Part shown: in pieces, positions 45,419 through 55,109 of the stretch | How positions within the stretch are numbered: the first letter of the stretch is position 1 | Layout of the letters: every line of letters begins with the position of its first letter | From: Parasaccharibacter apium | Lineage (GTDB): Bacteria; Pseudomonadota; Alphaproteobacteria; Acetobacterales; Acetobacteraceae | Assembly (NCBI RefSeq): GCF_002592045.1 | Contig: NZ_MEJG01000002.1 | Location: 124,001 to 188,000 of the forward strand | Direction of reading: 5' to 3' | Length of the DNA: 64,000 nt | The notes under the pieces: generated by a model | The model's input: only the letters and a program-made list of their open reading frames with translations | Databases searched by the model: none | Told to the model about the DNA's origin: nothing | Program-made: the position numbers and the translations under genes

Positions 45419-46419
45419 GTTCCCAGCCCTCCAGCATCACACCTCATGCGTACCGTGTAACAGGGCGGAATCTGGGCCTTGACCTCGCCCGTGTGACCGA
45501 GGCCGCTGCCATTGCCTCTGCCCGTTGGACAGGCCGTGGCGATAAAAACGCTGCGGATGCGGCCGCTGTTGCAGCAATGCGTACAGCCTTTGACACTGTT
45601 GCCATCAGCGGCACAGTGACCATTGGTGAGGGGGAAATGGATGAAGCCCCCATGCTCTATATTGGCGAAAAAGTAGGCCGCGGCGGCCCAGAGATGGATA
45701 TTGCTGTGGACCCGCTGGAGGGAACCAATCTCTGCGCCCGTAGCCTGCCCAATGCCATCACTGTTGTAGCCCTCGCCCAAAAAGGCTGCTTCCTCCACGC
45801 GCCAGATATTTATATGCAAAAGCTCGCTGTAGGCCCCGGCCTGCCGGACGGCGTGATAGAGATTGATGCCTCTATAGGCCAAAATCTCGCTAATCTAGCA
45901 CGCGCCAAACACTGCGATGTCAGCGACCTCACCCTCTGTGCGCTAGAGCGGGAACGCCATAATGAGCTTGTGGCCAAAGCACGCGAAGCCGGAGCGCGTG
46001 TCCGGCTCATCAGTGATGGTGATGTAGCCGCCGTCATCGCCACATGCTTGCCCAATAGCGGGGTCGATATTTATGCAGGCAGCGGTGGCGCACCGGAAGG
46101 TGTATTAGCCGCCGCGGCAATACGGTGCCTGAATGGCCAGATGCAAGGCCGCCTCCTTTTTGAGAACGAGGCCCAAATTACACGCACACACAGCATGATT
46201 CGCTCTGACCTCGACCCTACACAGGCCCTTACCTTGGCCGATATGGCGGCCGGTCCTGTCTTTTTCTGCGCTACAGGGGTGACCTCTGGTGATTTGCTCA
46301 AAGGGGTGGAATATCCCAACCCGCATTATATCCGCACCCATTCCGTCATGATGCGCTCAGAGAGTGGCACAATCCGCTATATGGATGCTTATCACCATTT
46401 CGACCCTCATCTCGCTTAA
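45415..46419 (+). CDS. glpX: Fructose-1,6-bisphosphatase class II
   Basis: A 334-residue GlpX-type phosphatase for gluconeogenesis (some also act on sedoheptulose-1,7-bisphosphate). The metal/phosphate motifs are GEGEMDEAPMLYIGE and DPLEGTNLCARS. The GGAPEGVLAAAAIRCL block and the C-terminal HSVMMRSESGTIRY complete the family pattern. Translation is coupled to hom (ATGA). recJ starts 18 bases downstream. The hom-glpX-recJ order is a familiar alphaproteobacterial arrangement. Confidence 0.94.
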   Translation: MSSQPSSITPHAYRVTGRNLGLDLARVTEAAAIASARWTGRGDKNAADAAAVAAMRTAFDTVAISGTVTIGEGEMDEAPMLYIGEKVGRGGPEMDIAVDPLEGTNLCARSLPNAITVVALAQKGCFLHAPDIYMQKLAVGPGLPDGVIEIDASIGQNLANLARAKHCDVSDLTLCALERERHNELVAKAREAGARVRLISDGDVAAVIATCLPNSGVDIYAGSGGAPEGVLAAAAIRCLNGQMQGRLLFENEAQITRTHSMIRSDLDPTQALTLADMAAGPVFFCATGVTSGDLLKGVEYPNPHYIRTHSVMMRSESGTIRYMDAYHHFDPHLA

Positions 46420-46437
46420 GGACCTTTTACCCCTTTC

Positions 46438-48261
46438 ATGCGTGCCACCTCGCCTTCTACCACCACTCCCCCCACTACGCCGGACCTTGTTTTAAATATA
46501 CAACGCAGTGCAGGGCTACGCCGCTGGGTATGGCGGCATCCCCTCCTTGCCCAAGCAGATAACAGGCTGGCCCTCGCCCTTGCCCAGAAGCTGGATATGT
46601 CCGAGCTTACAGCACGCATCCTTGCAGGGCGTGGCATCACGGTGGAGACGGTGGAATCTTACCTCCAGCCCCGTTTGCGCGATGCGCTGCCAAACCCTTC
46701 TTGCCTCAAAGATATGGACGCCACAGCAGCCCGTTTGGCAAATGCTGTGACACACCATGAGACAATCGGCATCTTAGGGGATTATGATGTTGATGGAGCT
46801 TGTGGGACGGCCCTGCTCTGCTCCACACTCACTGCTTTAGGCTGCCAGGTTTTTACCCACATCCCTGACCGCATTGCCGAAGGCTATGGCCCCAACATCC
46901 CCGCTTTAGAAGGGCTCCTCCAACAAGGGGCGACACTGCTCGTATGTGTGGATTGCGGTACCGCCGCGGTTGAAACACTCGACCATTTTGAGGGCAGGGC
47001 AGACCGCATCGTACTAGACCATCACAAGCCCGATGGTATGCGCTTACCCAAAGGGTTGGTCGTCAACCCGAATCGTCTTGATTGTGAGTCCGGCCTTGGG
47101 CAGCTTTGTGCCACATCTGTTGCGTTCCTCACCATCATAGCCCTCCAACGCACACTCCGCCAGCAAGGGTGGTTCAACCACCATCCAGAGCCTGACCTTA
47201 TGGCTCTGCTAGACCTCACAGCTTTAGCAACCATTTGTGATGTGATGCCCTTACAGGGGCTTAATCGCGCTCTTGTTGCCCAAGGCCTCAAAATCATGAA
47301 TCGCCGTCAACGCCCCGGCTTAGCCGCACTGGCTGATATTGCCGGGGTAAAGGCCGATGCCACCGCAATGAGCTGCGGCTTTGCCCTAGGCCCGCGCATT
47401 AATGCTGGGGGACGTATTAGTAAAGCTGGGCAAGGTTTGCAGCTCCTCCTCAGCCCGACTGAGAACGATGCCCGCCCCATTGCCGAAACCCTAGATGAGA
47501 TCAACCGCAAAAGACAAACCGTTGAAAGCCATATTCTTGATGCAGCTATAGAGCAAGCCCAAACGCAGCTCGAGGCTGGCCATGCGGTTATCTTCCTCCA
47601 CGGGGCGGATTGGCATCCCGGTGTGGTGGGCATTGTCGCAGGCCGGTTGAAAGAACGCTTTAACCGCCCTGCCCTTGTCGGGGCCTTGCAGGAAGGGATA
47701 GTGAAAGGCTCTGCCCGCTCCGTCACAGGGTTGGATATGGGGGCAGCCATTATTCAGGCCCAACAATCCGGGTTGCTCTTAACCGGTGGGGGGCATGCTA
47801 TGGCGGCTGGCTTCTCCCTTACTGAGGAACAATGCCCCGCTTTTCACGCCTTCCTAGACGATATGCTCAGTGAGGCCCGCACTCTCCCCCCGCAAGATGA
47901 TTTGCTCTTGGATGGCGTGGTGAATATTCAAGGGGCTACACCTACCCTTGCCCAACATATCGCTCAACTCGCCCCTTTTGGACCGGGAAATGAGGAGCCA
48001 TTATTAGCCATCCGCGATATCCGCTGTGTTAAAGCTGATCGCATCGGCCAAGATGGCAATACGTTACGGGTGATTCTCCAAGATAGCGATGGCCGTAACC
48101 GCCTTAAAGGGTTGCTTTTTCGCGCTGGGGAAAAGCGTTTTACTCCCCTCTTAGAGGATAAGAGCCATCCCCTCCTCCATATTGCTGGGCACTTACGGCT
48201 AGAGCGTTGGCAAGAGCGGGAAAATCTTACTTTTTTCATTTTTGACGCCGCACTGGCTTGA
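46438..48261 (+). CDS. recJ: Single-stranded-DNA exonuclease RecJ
   Basis: A 607-residue 5'-3' exonuclease acting in recombination and mismatch repair. It is a DHH-superfamily enzyme with motif I LGDYDVDGACGTALL, motif II VCVDCGTAAVE, motif III LDHHKP and the TALATICDVMPL region. The DHHA1 domain has the G-G-G-H motif (LTGGGHAMAAGFSL) and the C-terminal OB-like region ends with NLTFFIFDAALA. It is the last gene of alaC-hom-glpX-recJ, with tRNA-Glu 40 bases after. Confidence 0.94.
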   Translation: MRATSPSTTTPPTTPDLVLNIQRSAGLRRWVWRHPLLAQADNRLALALAQKLDMSELTARILAGRGITVETVESYLQPRLRDALPNPSCLKDMDATAARLANAVTHHETIGILGDYDVDGACGTALLCSTLTALGCQVFTHIPDRIAEGYGPNIPALEGLLQQGATLLVCVDCGTAAVETLDHFEGRADRIVLDHHKPDGMRLPKGLVVNPNRLDCESGLGQLCATSVAFLTIIALQRTLRQQGWFNHHPEPDLMALLDLTALATICDVMPLQGLNRALVAQGLKIMNRRQRPGLAALADIAGVKADATAMSCGFALGPRINAGGRISKAGQGLQLLLSPTENDARPIAETLDEINRKRQTVESHILDAAIEQAQTQLEAGHAVIFLHGADWHPGVVGIVAGRLKERFNRPALVGALQEGIVKGSARSVTGLDMGAAIIQAQQSGLLLTGGGHAMAAGFSLTEEQCPAFHAFLDDMLSEARTLPPQDDLLLDGVVNIQGATPTLAQHIAQLAPFGPGNEEPLLAIRDIRCVKADRIGQDGNTLRVILQDSDGRNRLKGLLFRAGEKRFTPLLEDKSHPLLHIAGHLRLERWQERENLTFFIFDAALA

Positions 48262-48301
48262 CGCCACGCCCCATCCTGCCTATTAACCCCTCACGCCTTT
48301 A

Positions 48302-48377
48302 GTCCCGTTCGTCTAGAGGCCTAGGACACCGCCCTTTCACGGCGGCAACACGGGTTCGAATCCCGTACGGGACGCCA
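48302..48377 (+). tRNA. tRNA-Glu (anticodon TTC)
   Basis: Acceptor stem GTCCCGT/ACGGGAC, D-arm with TCTAGAGGCCTAGGACA, anticodon loop CTTTCAC closed by CCGCC/GGCGG giving TTC at 48336-48338, T-arm GGGTTCGAATCCC, discriminator G and CCA at 48375-48377. Confidence 0.97.
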
Positions 48378-48489
48378 TTTTCAGTATAATTGAAAATAAA
48401 GCGGCTCAGTTTCATTCAAAAAACAATTTTCTAACCTTTAACGTTACTCCTATAGTGATGCAGCCTTCCCTTTTCATTTGGAGGCTTGC

Positions 48490-50040
48490 ATGCCCTCTCT
48501 TGCCTCCCTATCCAACATATTATCTTTATTAAAGCGCCATCTTCCCCGCATCGCTATAACAGGGTTAGCCCTGCCTCTTATTGTCCTTCCCGCTTATGCG
48601 CGTGCGCCATTGGTGAATCTCGGCAATGCCACTGCAGCGGGGGAGGACTCCTCCACGGCCATCTTTGATAACCTTTCCCACAACATCTTCGATATATCGC
48701 CTTTAGGCAGCCTTTATAGCCTGCTCTCCCCTTTCCCGAGTTGGAGCAATCACCTCACCCTCCTCGGCGCAATGGGGGGGCTGCGGACCCAAATGGCCAA
48801 AATCGGCCTTGTTCTAGCCGTTCAAGAAACATCAGAACTTTTTGGCAATATCTCTGGTGGGTTCCGTCGCGGGGCAGCTTATGACGGCATGACAACAGCC
48901 GTCCTTCAACTCAACACACAACGCGCTTTTGGATGGTCGGGCGGGACATTCCAAGTCAGTATGGAGCAAATACACGGCCGTAATCTCAGTGCGGATAATC
49001 TTGGTGTGTATCAAACTATCAGCGGGATTGAGGCCGACCGCTCCACCCGTTTATGGGAGTTATGGTTTGACCAAAAATTCCTCCCCCATCACACGCTCGA
49101 CATCAAAATCGGCCAGCAAAGCTTGGACCAAGAATGGATGATCAGCAATAATGCGCTGCTCTTTGCCAATACGATGTTCGGCTGGCCGATGCTCCCTTCA
49201 GCCGACCTCCCCGGTGGTGGCCCAGCCTCTCCTCTTGCCAGCCTTGGGGGACGTGCCCGGTATCATGTCGTAAAGCCACTCTACATCCAAGCAGGCATCT
49301 TTAGTGGTAGCCCCGCTTATGCCCGCACTGGCGATGCCCAAAAGAGCAACCGCTCCGGCACAAGCTTTGTCCTCAATCGCGGTATATTTGCTATTGCAGA
49401 ACTCCAATATGCGCGTGGCGAGCTAAAACATATCGCCTCACCTGAGGAAGCCACAACCCTGCCCTATGTCTATCGTCTAGGCGGTTGGTATGATTCCGAG
49501 CCCTTTGCTGACCAATATGGGGATGAACATGGCATCGCCCTAAGCTCCCCCCAAAGTACCGGTAGGGCACGCCTCCATCGTGGGGCCTTTAGCCTCTATG
49601 CTGTGATGGACCAAACACTCTGGCACAGCCATCACAATTTAAGCCGCGCTCTGGCTCTCTTTGCCCGTGTAATGGGCACCCCACAATCAGACCGTGTGCC
49701 GATTGATTTCAGCATGAATGCTGGCCTCACCCTCAAAGCCCCTCTCCCCGCTCATCCTTATGATGTGCTGGGCCTTGGCATGGGCTACACCCATACAAGC
49801 CATAGCCTTGCCCAATATGACCGCGCTGTACAAACACATACAAATCGCTATAGCCCTGCTCAAGGCAGCGAAACCTTTATAGAGCTAATGTATCTCGGCC
49901 AAATGACAGGTTGGCTCCAACTCCAGCCGGATTTTCAATATATCTTCAACCCCTCTGGGGGCATCCCTAATCCGCTCCATCCCACACGGCGTATTAAAAA
50001 TACCGCCGTCTTTGGGCTGCGCGCAAACATTACGTTATAA
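48490..50040 (+). CDS. OprB-family carbohydrate porin, copy 1
   Basis: A 516-residue outer-membrane porin of the carbohydrate-selective OprB family, with a signal peptide (cleavage near PAYARAP). Many amphipathic beta strands are rich in Trp, Tyr and Gly, and it ends in alternating hydrophobics (VFGLRANITL). The ATG has TTGGAGG upstream. It carries an extra segment of about 15 residues near position 60 (DISPLGSLYSLLSP) that copy 2 lacks. By family it admits sugars or related polar solutes. It follows tRNA-Glu. Confidence 0.87.
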   Translation: MPSLASLSNILSLLKRHLPRIAITGLALPLIVLPAYARAPLVNLGNATAAGEDSSTAIFDNLSHNIFDISPLGSLYSLLSPFPSWSNHLTLLGAMGGLRTQMAKIGLVLAVQETSELFGNISGGFRRGAAYDGMTTAVLQLNTQRAFGWSGGTFQVSMEQIHGRNLSADNLGVYQTISGIEADRSTRLWELWFDQKFLPHHTLDIKIGQQSLDQEWMISNNALLFANTMFGWPMLPSADLPGGGPASPLASLGGRARYHVVKPLYIQAGIFSGSPAYARTGDAQKSNRSGTSFVLNRGIFAIAELQYARGELKHIASPEEATTLPYVYRLGGWYDSEPFADQYGDEHGIALSSPQSTGRARLHRGAFSLYAVMDQTLWHSHHNLSRALALFARVMGTPQSDRVPIDFSMNAGLTLKAPLPAHPYDVLGLGMGYTHTSHSLAQYDRAVQTHTNRYSPAQGSETFIELMYLGQMTGWLQLQPDFQYIFNPSGGIPNPLHPTRRIKNTAVFGLRANITL

Positions 50041-50112
50041 AAACAAATATACTCCATAATGCCCCATCCTACGTCAAAATGGAGTGACAGAAGATAGCGT
50101 TACTATTTTGTT

Positions 50113-50160
50113 GCGAATGATTATTAGAATCGTTGACTTTTAGAAAAGCTTTTTTATATC
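50113..50160 (+). promoter_or_regulatory. Promoter with Fur-like box before the second porin
   Basis: GCGAATGATTATTAGAATCG (50113-50132) matches the left half of the Fur consensus GCAAATGATTATCATTTGC well and its right half weakly. It directly abuts a -35 TTGACT (50133-50138), with -10 TATATC (50155-50160) after 16 bases. Iron control of the porin-propeller-DyP operon would fit the DyP haem peroxidase but is an inference. Confidence 0.45.
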
Positions 50161-50194
50161 TGTAATAAATATTACCCATGAGTTGGACATCATC

Positions 50195-51691
50195 ATGACC
50201 CCTCCTCACACCGCTCTGCTGGATAGACAATCACCCCTAAAACGTTTCCTAAAAGCAATGAATCTCGCAGGGGCGAGTGCCCTCCTCTTAGCTGGACATA
50301 TAGCTTATGCCCGTGCGCCGATGGTCAATATCGGCAATGCGGCCGCTGCGGGTGATGAATCATCAGATGGTGTGTTTGGCTTCCTCTCCAACTGGAAGCG
50401 CGATGCCAACCTGCTTGGCAATATGTGGGGCTTACGCACAGAGATGGGCAAGGCCGGGCTTGTCCTTGCTATTCAAGAAACATCGGAGCTTTTTGCCAAT
50501 GTCTCTGGTGGGTTTCATAAAGGCCCTGCTTATGATGGGCTAACAACGGCCGTCCTGCAAATGAACACACAACGCGCTTTTGGCTGGTATGGCGGGACCT
50601 TCCAAATCAGTATGGAACAAATCCATGGCCGTAGTTTAAGTGCTGATAATCTTGGTGTGTATCAAACTGTCAGCGGGATTGAGGCCGACCGCTCCACCCG
50701 CTTATGGGAAATGTGGTTTGACCAAAAATTCCTCGACCAACAGGCTCTTGATATTAAAATTGGCCAACAAAGCTTGGACCAAGAATGGATGGTCAGCAAT
50801 AACGCCCTCGTCTTTGCCAATACGATGTTCGGCTGGCCGATGCTCCCCTCTGCCGACCTCCCCGGCGGCGGCCCGGCCTATCCGCTCTCCAGCCTTGGGG
50901 TACGCGCACGCTATTGGGCTGCCACGCCGCTTTATATTCAAGGAGGCGTGTTTAGCGGCAACCCCGTCCATAACCGTACAGGCGACCCCCAACAACATAA
51001 TCGCTCTGGCACAAGCTTTACACTCGACCGTGGGGTGATGGCGATTATGGAGCTCCAATATGTCTATCCGGGCCTTGGGGCTATGGTCTCCCCCGATGAT
51101 GCTGACGCCCTCTCCCGCGTTTATCGCATCGGAGGCTGGTATAATTCCGAGCCTTTTGCCGACCAATATTGGGATACAAGTGGCACATCCCTCGCCTCCC
51201 CCGATAGTAATGGAGCCCCACGCAGGCATAGAGGGGCCTTTAGCCTCTATGCCGTGGTTGACCAAATGCTCTGGCATAGTCACTTCGACCCTAACCGCAC
51301 CTTCAATATGTTTGCCCGCGTTATGGGAACGCCGCAATCACACCGCGTGCCGATTGATTTCAGCATGAATTTTGGCTTCACCTTAAAAGACCCTCTCCCC
51401 TACCGCCAAGATGATACGTTAGGCCTCGGGATGGGCTACACCCATGTTAGCCACGCCCTGGCAAAATATGATCGCGCCGTGCGGAACTATTCTGGCACCT
51501 ATAACCCTACCCAAACCGGCGAGACCTATATGGAGCTGATGTATCAATGCCAGATGACAGGCTGGCTCCAACTTCAGCCGGACTTCCAATATCTCTTTAA
51601 CCCCTCTGGGGGCATCCCCAACCCACTCCATCCCACACGGCGCATTAAAGATATTGCCGTCCTTGGGCTGCGCGCCATCATTGCTCTGTAA
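50195..51691 (+). CDS. OprB-family carbohydrate porin, copy 2
   Basis: A 498-residue paralogue of the preceding porin with a signal peptide (cleavage near AYARAP). Long stretches are nearly identical, for example GVYQTVSGIEADRSTRLWE and GWPMLPSADLPGGGPA, while loop regions differ (around FDPNRTFNMFARV). This pattern, conserved strands with variable outer loops, points to altered substrate choice after duplication. The gene has its own promoter with a Fur-like box and is followed after 11 bases by a secreted propeller gene. TTG 50183 is a poorer start. Confidence 0.87.
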   Translation: MTPPHTALLDRQSPLKRFLKAMNLAGASALLLAGHIAYARAPMVNIGNAAAAGDESSDGVFGFLSNWKRDANLLGNMWGLRTEMGKAGLVLAIQETSELFANVSGGFHKGPAYDGLTTAVLQMNTQRAFGWYGGTFQISMEQIHGRSLSADNLGVYQTVSGIEADRSTRLWEMWFDQKFLDQQALDIKIGQQSLDQEWMVSNNALVFANTMFGWPMLPSADLPGGGPAYPLSSLGVRARYWAATPLYIQGGVFSGNPVHNRTGDPQQHNRSGTSFTLDRGVMAIMELQYVYPGLGAMVSPDDADALSRVYRIGGWYNSEPFADQYWDTSGTSLASPDSNGAPRRHRGAFSLYAVVDQMLWHSHFDPNRTFNMFARVMGTPQSHRVPIDFSMNFGFTLKDPLPYRQDDTLGLGMGYTHVSHALAKYDRAVRNYSGTYNPTQTGETYMELMYQCQMTGWLQLQPDFQYLFNPSGGIPNPLHPTRRIKDIAVLGLRAIIAL

Positions 51692-51702
51692 GGATAGACA
51701 TC

Positions 51703-52878
51703 ATGCGCATTAAACCACTCTCCTCTCGCCCTTTTACCCTCCTTACTCTCGGCTTCTTGCTAGGCTGGCAGCTCTCCTCCACGCAGGCTCAGGCTGCCCC
51801 AAAAGGGTTTTTAGAGACCATCCACCGCCATGCCATGCTCGCTTCCACTAGCCCCGGTAATGGCGACCTCAACCCTTATGCAATTTATGTTGTCCCCCAA
51901 GATATGGGGAGCCTGAAGAAAGATGAGGTACTTGTTACTAATTTTAACAACGTCAATAATCTGCAAGGTACAGGCACAACCATTGTTGCTTACTCTCCCG
52001 TAACGAAAACCGTACGCCTCTTTGCCAGCGCGCCCGCTCATCTCGCCGCCTGCCCCGGTGGTATAGGCTTTACTACGGCTCTCACAGTGCTCAAATCCGG
52101 CTGGGTGATTGTCGGCAGCACCCCCAGCAAAGATGGCACAACCGGCACAAAGGGCGATGGTTGCTTGCTCGTCTTTGATGCAAACGGCACCTTTACCACA
52201 GCATGGAAAGGCCCGCTCATCACTGGCCCATGGGGCAATATTGCCAGCGTCGATAATGGCGATAAGGCAGTGCTTTTTATCTCCATGGCCGCAGCGGGCT
52301 TGCCCAGCCCTTATGTGAGCGACCCTGTCACCCATTATCCCCCCATCTTACATAATGCGACAGTGGTACGCTTTAACCTCGACATCCCCGCAGGCAAGCC
52401 CCCTGTTATCGCCCAACAAACCGTCATTGCCAGTGGTTTTGCTGGGCGTGCGGACCGCGATAACTTCCTCTTTGGCCCCACAGGCTTAGCCCTAGATACT
52501 GATGGCACATTATACGTCACCGATGGCTATGATGAGGAAGTCACCGCTATTGATAACGCCCTCACCCGCACCGAGCCTGTAACACGCCAAAATGATGCTG
52601 TTGGACGCATTATCACCAAAGGCAAATTGCTCAACTGGCCTTTAGCGATGATTTGGGTCCCCGGCCATCATTTGCTTGTTGCCAATGGCCGTAATGGACA
52701 AGTGGTAGAGATTGACCCGGTGGCGAAAAAACAGCTTTACGCCCAATGGGTAGATAATGACCAAGCCCAGCAACCACCCGGTAATGGCGACCTCTTTGGC
52801 CTTGCTATGACACCAGATAATAAGGGTTTTTATTATGTCGAAGACGATATGAATACCCTCAATGTCAGCCTACCATAA
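51703..52878 (+). CDS. Secreted NHL/SMP-30-like beta-propeller protein
   Basis: A 391-residue protein with a signal peptide (ending QAQAAP) and propeller-type repeats: the FGPTGLALDTDGTLYVTDGYDEEVTAID blade and the HHLLVANGRNGQVVEIDP and LFGLAMTPDNKGFYYVEDD blades share an L-x-V-x-D/N-G-x-x-x-V pattern. No catalytic residues are assigned. It lies between an OprB porin and a DyP peroxidase, two bases before the GTG/ATG region of the latter, suggesting a shared periplasmic function. Binding partner or redox scaffold are possibilities. Confidence 0.78.
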   Translation: MRIKPLSSRPFTLLTLGFLLGWQLSSTQAQAAPKGFLETIHRHAMLASTSPGNGDLNPYAIYVVPQDMGSLKKDEVLVTNFNNVNNLQGTGTTIVAYSPVTKTVRLFASAPAHLAACPGGIGFTTALTVLKSGWVIVGSTPSKDGTTGTKGDGCLLVFDANGTFTTAWKGPLITGPWGNIASVDNGDKAVLFISMAAAGLPSPYVSDPVTHYPPILHNATVVRFNLDIPAGKPPVIAQQTVIASGFAGRADRDNFLFGPTGLALDTDGTLYVTDGYDEEVTAIDNALTRTEPVTRQNDAVGRIITKGKLLNWPLAMIWVPGHHLLVANGRNGQVVEIDPVAKKQLYAQWVDNDQAQQPPGNGDLFGLAMTPDNKGFYYVEDDMNTLNVSLP

Positions 52879-52889
52879 GGGTGAAAGCC

Positions 52890-54095
52890 ATGGCTCATCT
52901 CCTCACACGCCGTAAAGCTCTAGGCACTGCTCTTGGTATGGCTGGGCTGGGCTGCCTCGCCCCGCGCCATGCCTGGGCGACATCCCCCGCAGAGTTCCTC
53001 CATCAACCAGGTATTACCCTGCCACAACTGCCTTTTCTCTATTTCCTCACGCTGGATATCACGACCGAGAACCGCCATGATGTTGCCCAGCTTATGCAAC
53101 GATGGACGGACGCCGCAGCGGCTCTTATGGCAGGGAAGCCCATCCCCGGCCTTGTTGATTCTGATGAGACATACGGCCTGCCTCATCAGGCCTTAACGCT
53201 GACCTTTGGCTTTGGCCCCACCCTTTTTACCAAAGAGGGGAAAGATAGGTTCGGCCTCGCTACCCAACGGCCCGCCCCCTTAGCCGACCTCCCCCGCTTT
53301 ACAGGGGACCAGCTTGTCCCCGCCCATACGGGGGGCGATTTGTGCATCCAAAGCTGTGCCGATAATCCGCAAACGGCTTTTCATGCCATCCGCATCCTCA
53401 CCCGCCTTGCTGATGGCATCGCCACACCACGTTGGGCACAAACGGGCTTCCTCCCCGATTTTGGGCCGCACCAAACGGGCCGCAATCTTATGGGCTTTAA
53501 AGATGGGACCATGCAGCCCAATATTGCCGACCCTGCTGTTGCTAAGCGCGTCCTCTGGGCCGCAGATGATGATAAAGCATGGATGACGGGTGGGACCTAT
53601 CTCGTTGCCCGGATTATCCGCATTGCCCTAGAGCACTGGGACCGCACGAAAACCAGCTTCCAAGAGGAAACAATGGGGCGGCAAAAACGCAGCGGAGCCC
53701 CTATTGGGGGGCATCATGAGTTTGAGCCCCTCACTCTCAAGCAAACCGATAAATACGGTAATCCCATCACGGCGGAGGCTTCCCATGCACGCCTTGCCGC
53801 CCCAGAAGAGAATGGCGGAGCCGAGTTTTTAAGGCGCGCTTACTCCTACGATAATGGCCTAAGCTACATCGCAGAGCGTTGGCCCCCGTGGCGACAGGGC
53901 AATGAGTTTGATACTGGCTTGATGTTCCTTGCCTATCAGCAAGACCCACGCAAAGCCTTCACCCGCATTTTTGAGCGTATGGCAAAGTTCGATATGATGA
54001 ACCAATACACAACCCATATTGGCAGCGGTCTGTTTGCCTGCCCCGGCTATCGTAAAGGTCATTATCTCGGTGAGGACCTGCTAATGACGCGCTAA
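52890..54095 (+). CDS. Tat-exported DyP-type haem peroxidase
   Basis: A 401-residue dye-decolourising peroxidase of the EfeB/YcdB type. The N-terminus has a twin-arginine signal (LTRRKALGTALGMAGLG, cleavage after HAWA). The distal motif is GxxDG in LMGFKDGTMQPN, and the proximal haem ligand is the His of EASHARLA. In E. coli EfeB works with EfeU and EfeO in iron uptake, but efeUO are absent here. A porin and a propeller protein precede it. ATG 52890 has AAGG nine bases upstream; GTG 52881 is the alternative. Its 3' end overlaps the convergent chorismatase by 15 bases. Confidence 0.88.
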   Translation: MAHLLTRRKALGTALGMAGLGCLAPRHAWATSPAEFLHQPGITLPQLPFLYFLTLDITTENRHDVAQLMQRWTDAAAALMAGKPIPGLVDSDETYGLPHQALTLTFGFGPTLFTKEGKDRFGLATQRPAPLADLPRFTGDQLVPAHTGGDLCIQSCADNPQTAFHAIRILTRLADGIATPRWAQTGFLPDFGPHQTGRNLMGFKDGTMQPNIADPAVAKRVLWAADDDKAWMTGGTYLVARIIRIALEHWDRTKTSFQEETMGRQKRSGAPIGGHHEFEPLTLKQTDKYGNPITAEASHARLAAPEENGGAEFLRRAYSYDNGLSYIAERWPPWRQGNEFDTGLMFLAYQQDPRKAFTRIFERMAKFDMMNQYTTHIGSGLFACPGYRKGHYLGEDLLMTR

Positions 54096-55106
54096 GAGAA
54101 TACCCTCTACCTCTACCAACAGCTCCGCTCGGCAAATATCTGCCACCAAGAGCGGGGCTTGACCAGCAGGACACGGAAAAGCACGCTCTATTGCCGCTTG
54201 CACAGCAGACACATCCTTAGGATGACGCACATAGAGCTTCATGCTCTCAAACCGACCAGCCTGAAGACACGGAAAGCGTTTCTCTGCTGCCGCACGCAGG
54301 CTATGGATTGTCTCAATTGTAATGGCAAGTTGCTCATCAAGCGTATGACCAACCGATTCATGCCCACGAATACTAGCCGTGCCAGAAAGGTAAAGGACTG
54401 TCTGGCTCTCACCCTCCATCACTGTAGCCCGTGCAAAAGACGGGGACCGCCGCCCATAACGTGGTGGATAATGATAAGCAGGCAACTGAGATGGGTTTTC
54501 TACATTCACGCCCTGCATGACACGATGAGCAATAAGATAAACAGCCACTCCTCCCGCGGGCAACCCAATCCCTGTCGCAGCAGGTAGGGCCGTAAGCTCT
54601 ACCCCCAGCGCATCGAATGCCTGCGCTCGCCCGCGGCAGAAATCGCGATAGCGCTCCTCCCCATACTCATTATCCTGATTGATCGCCCCTAAATAATTCC
54701 ACATCCGATAAATATGGGGGAAGCCCTTCTGCCGGCTTAATGTGATCAAACGCTCATAATGTGTTTGTACTGCATCGCATAATTCTGGCTGGTCTTGCAC
54801 CCAAAAAGCTGCAAACAACACATCACCTTCGCAGCTCCAACCTATGCCAGATTCCTTACCGACCATACGCGGTATAATAGACGCTGTACCCTCAGCCTGT
54901 TGTTCTCCTATCTGCATAGGATGCCATGTTTCATAAAGAACAGGCGAAGGGCCGGGAAGGGTCATAAAAACACATCCCTGTGCGACCTCTACCCCAGCTT
55001 CATCGCCCCCATAACGCACGCAAGCCAGAGGGTTATGCGCTGTCTCAACAGGCGTACCCCTCGCATAATGGGGCACCAATACCCGCCGCTTAAAAGACGA
55101 TGTCAC
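54081..55106 (-). CDS. Chorismatase (XanB2/FkbO/Hyg5 family)
   Basis: A 341-residue protein of the chorismatase family, which hydrolyses or rearranges chorismate. The C-terminal half shows the family's YjgF-like fold, with the conserved TVLYLSGTASIRGHESVG block and a final LVEVEGI strand. Xanthomonas XanB2 makes 3- and 4-hydroxybenzoate, the starter for xanthomonadin and for ubiquinone; FkbO and Hyg5 make other cyclohexadiene or benzoate products. The cluster context favours a hydroxybenzoate starter for an aryl polyene. It is four bases from the first methyltransferase gene, forming a minus-strand operon. Confidence 0.8.
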   Translation of the reverse strand: MTSSFKRRVLVPHYARGTPVETAHNPLACVRYGGDEAGVEVAQGCVFMTLPGPSPVLYETWHPMQIGEQQAEGTASIIPRMVGKESGIGWSCEGDVLFAAFWVQDQPELCDAVQTHYERLITLSRQKGFPHIYRMWNYLGAINQDNEYGEERYRDFCRGRAQAFDALGVELTALPAATGIGLPAGGVAVYLIAHRVMQGVNVENPSQLPAYHYPPRYGRRSPSFARATVMEGESQTVLYLSGTASIRGHESVGHTLDEQLAITIETIHSLRAAAEKRFPCLQAGRFESMKLYVRHPKDVSAVQAAIERAFPCPAGQAPLLVADICRAELLVEVEGILLARH

Positions 55107-55109
55107 AGC

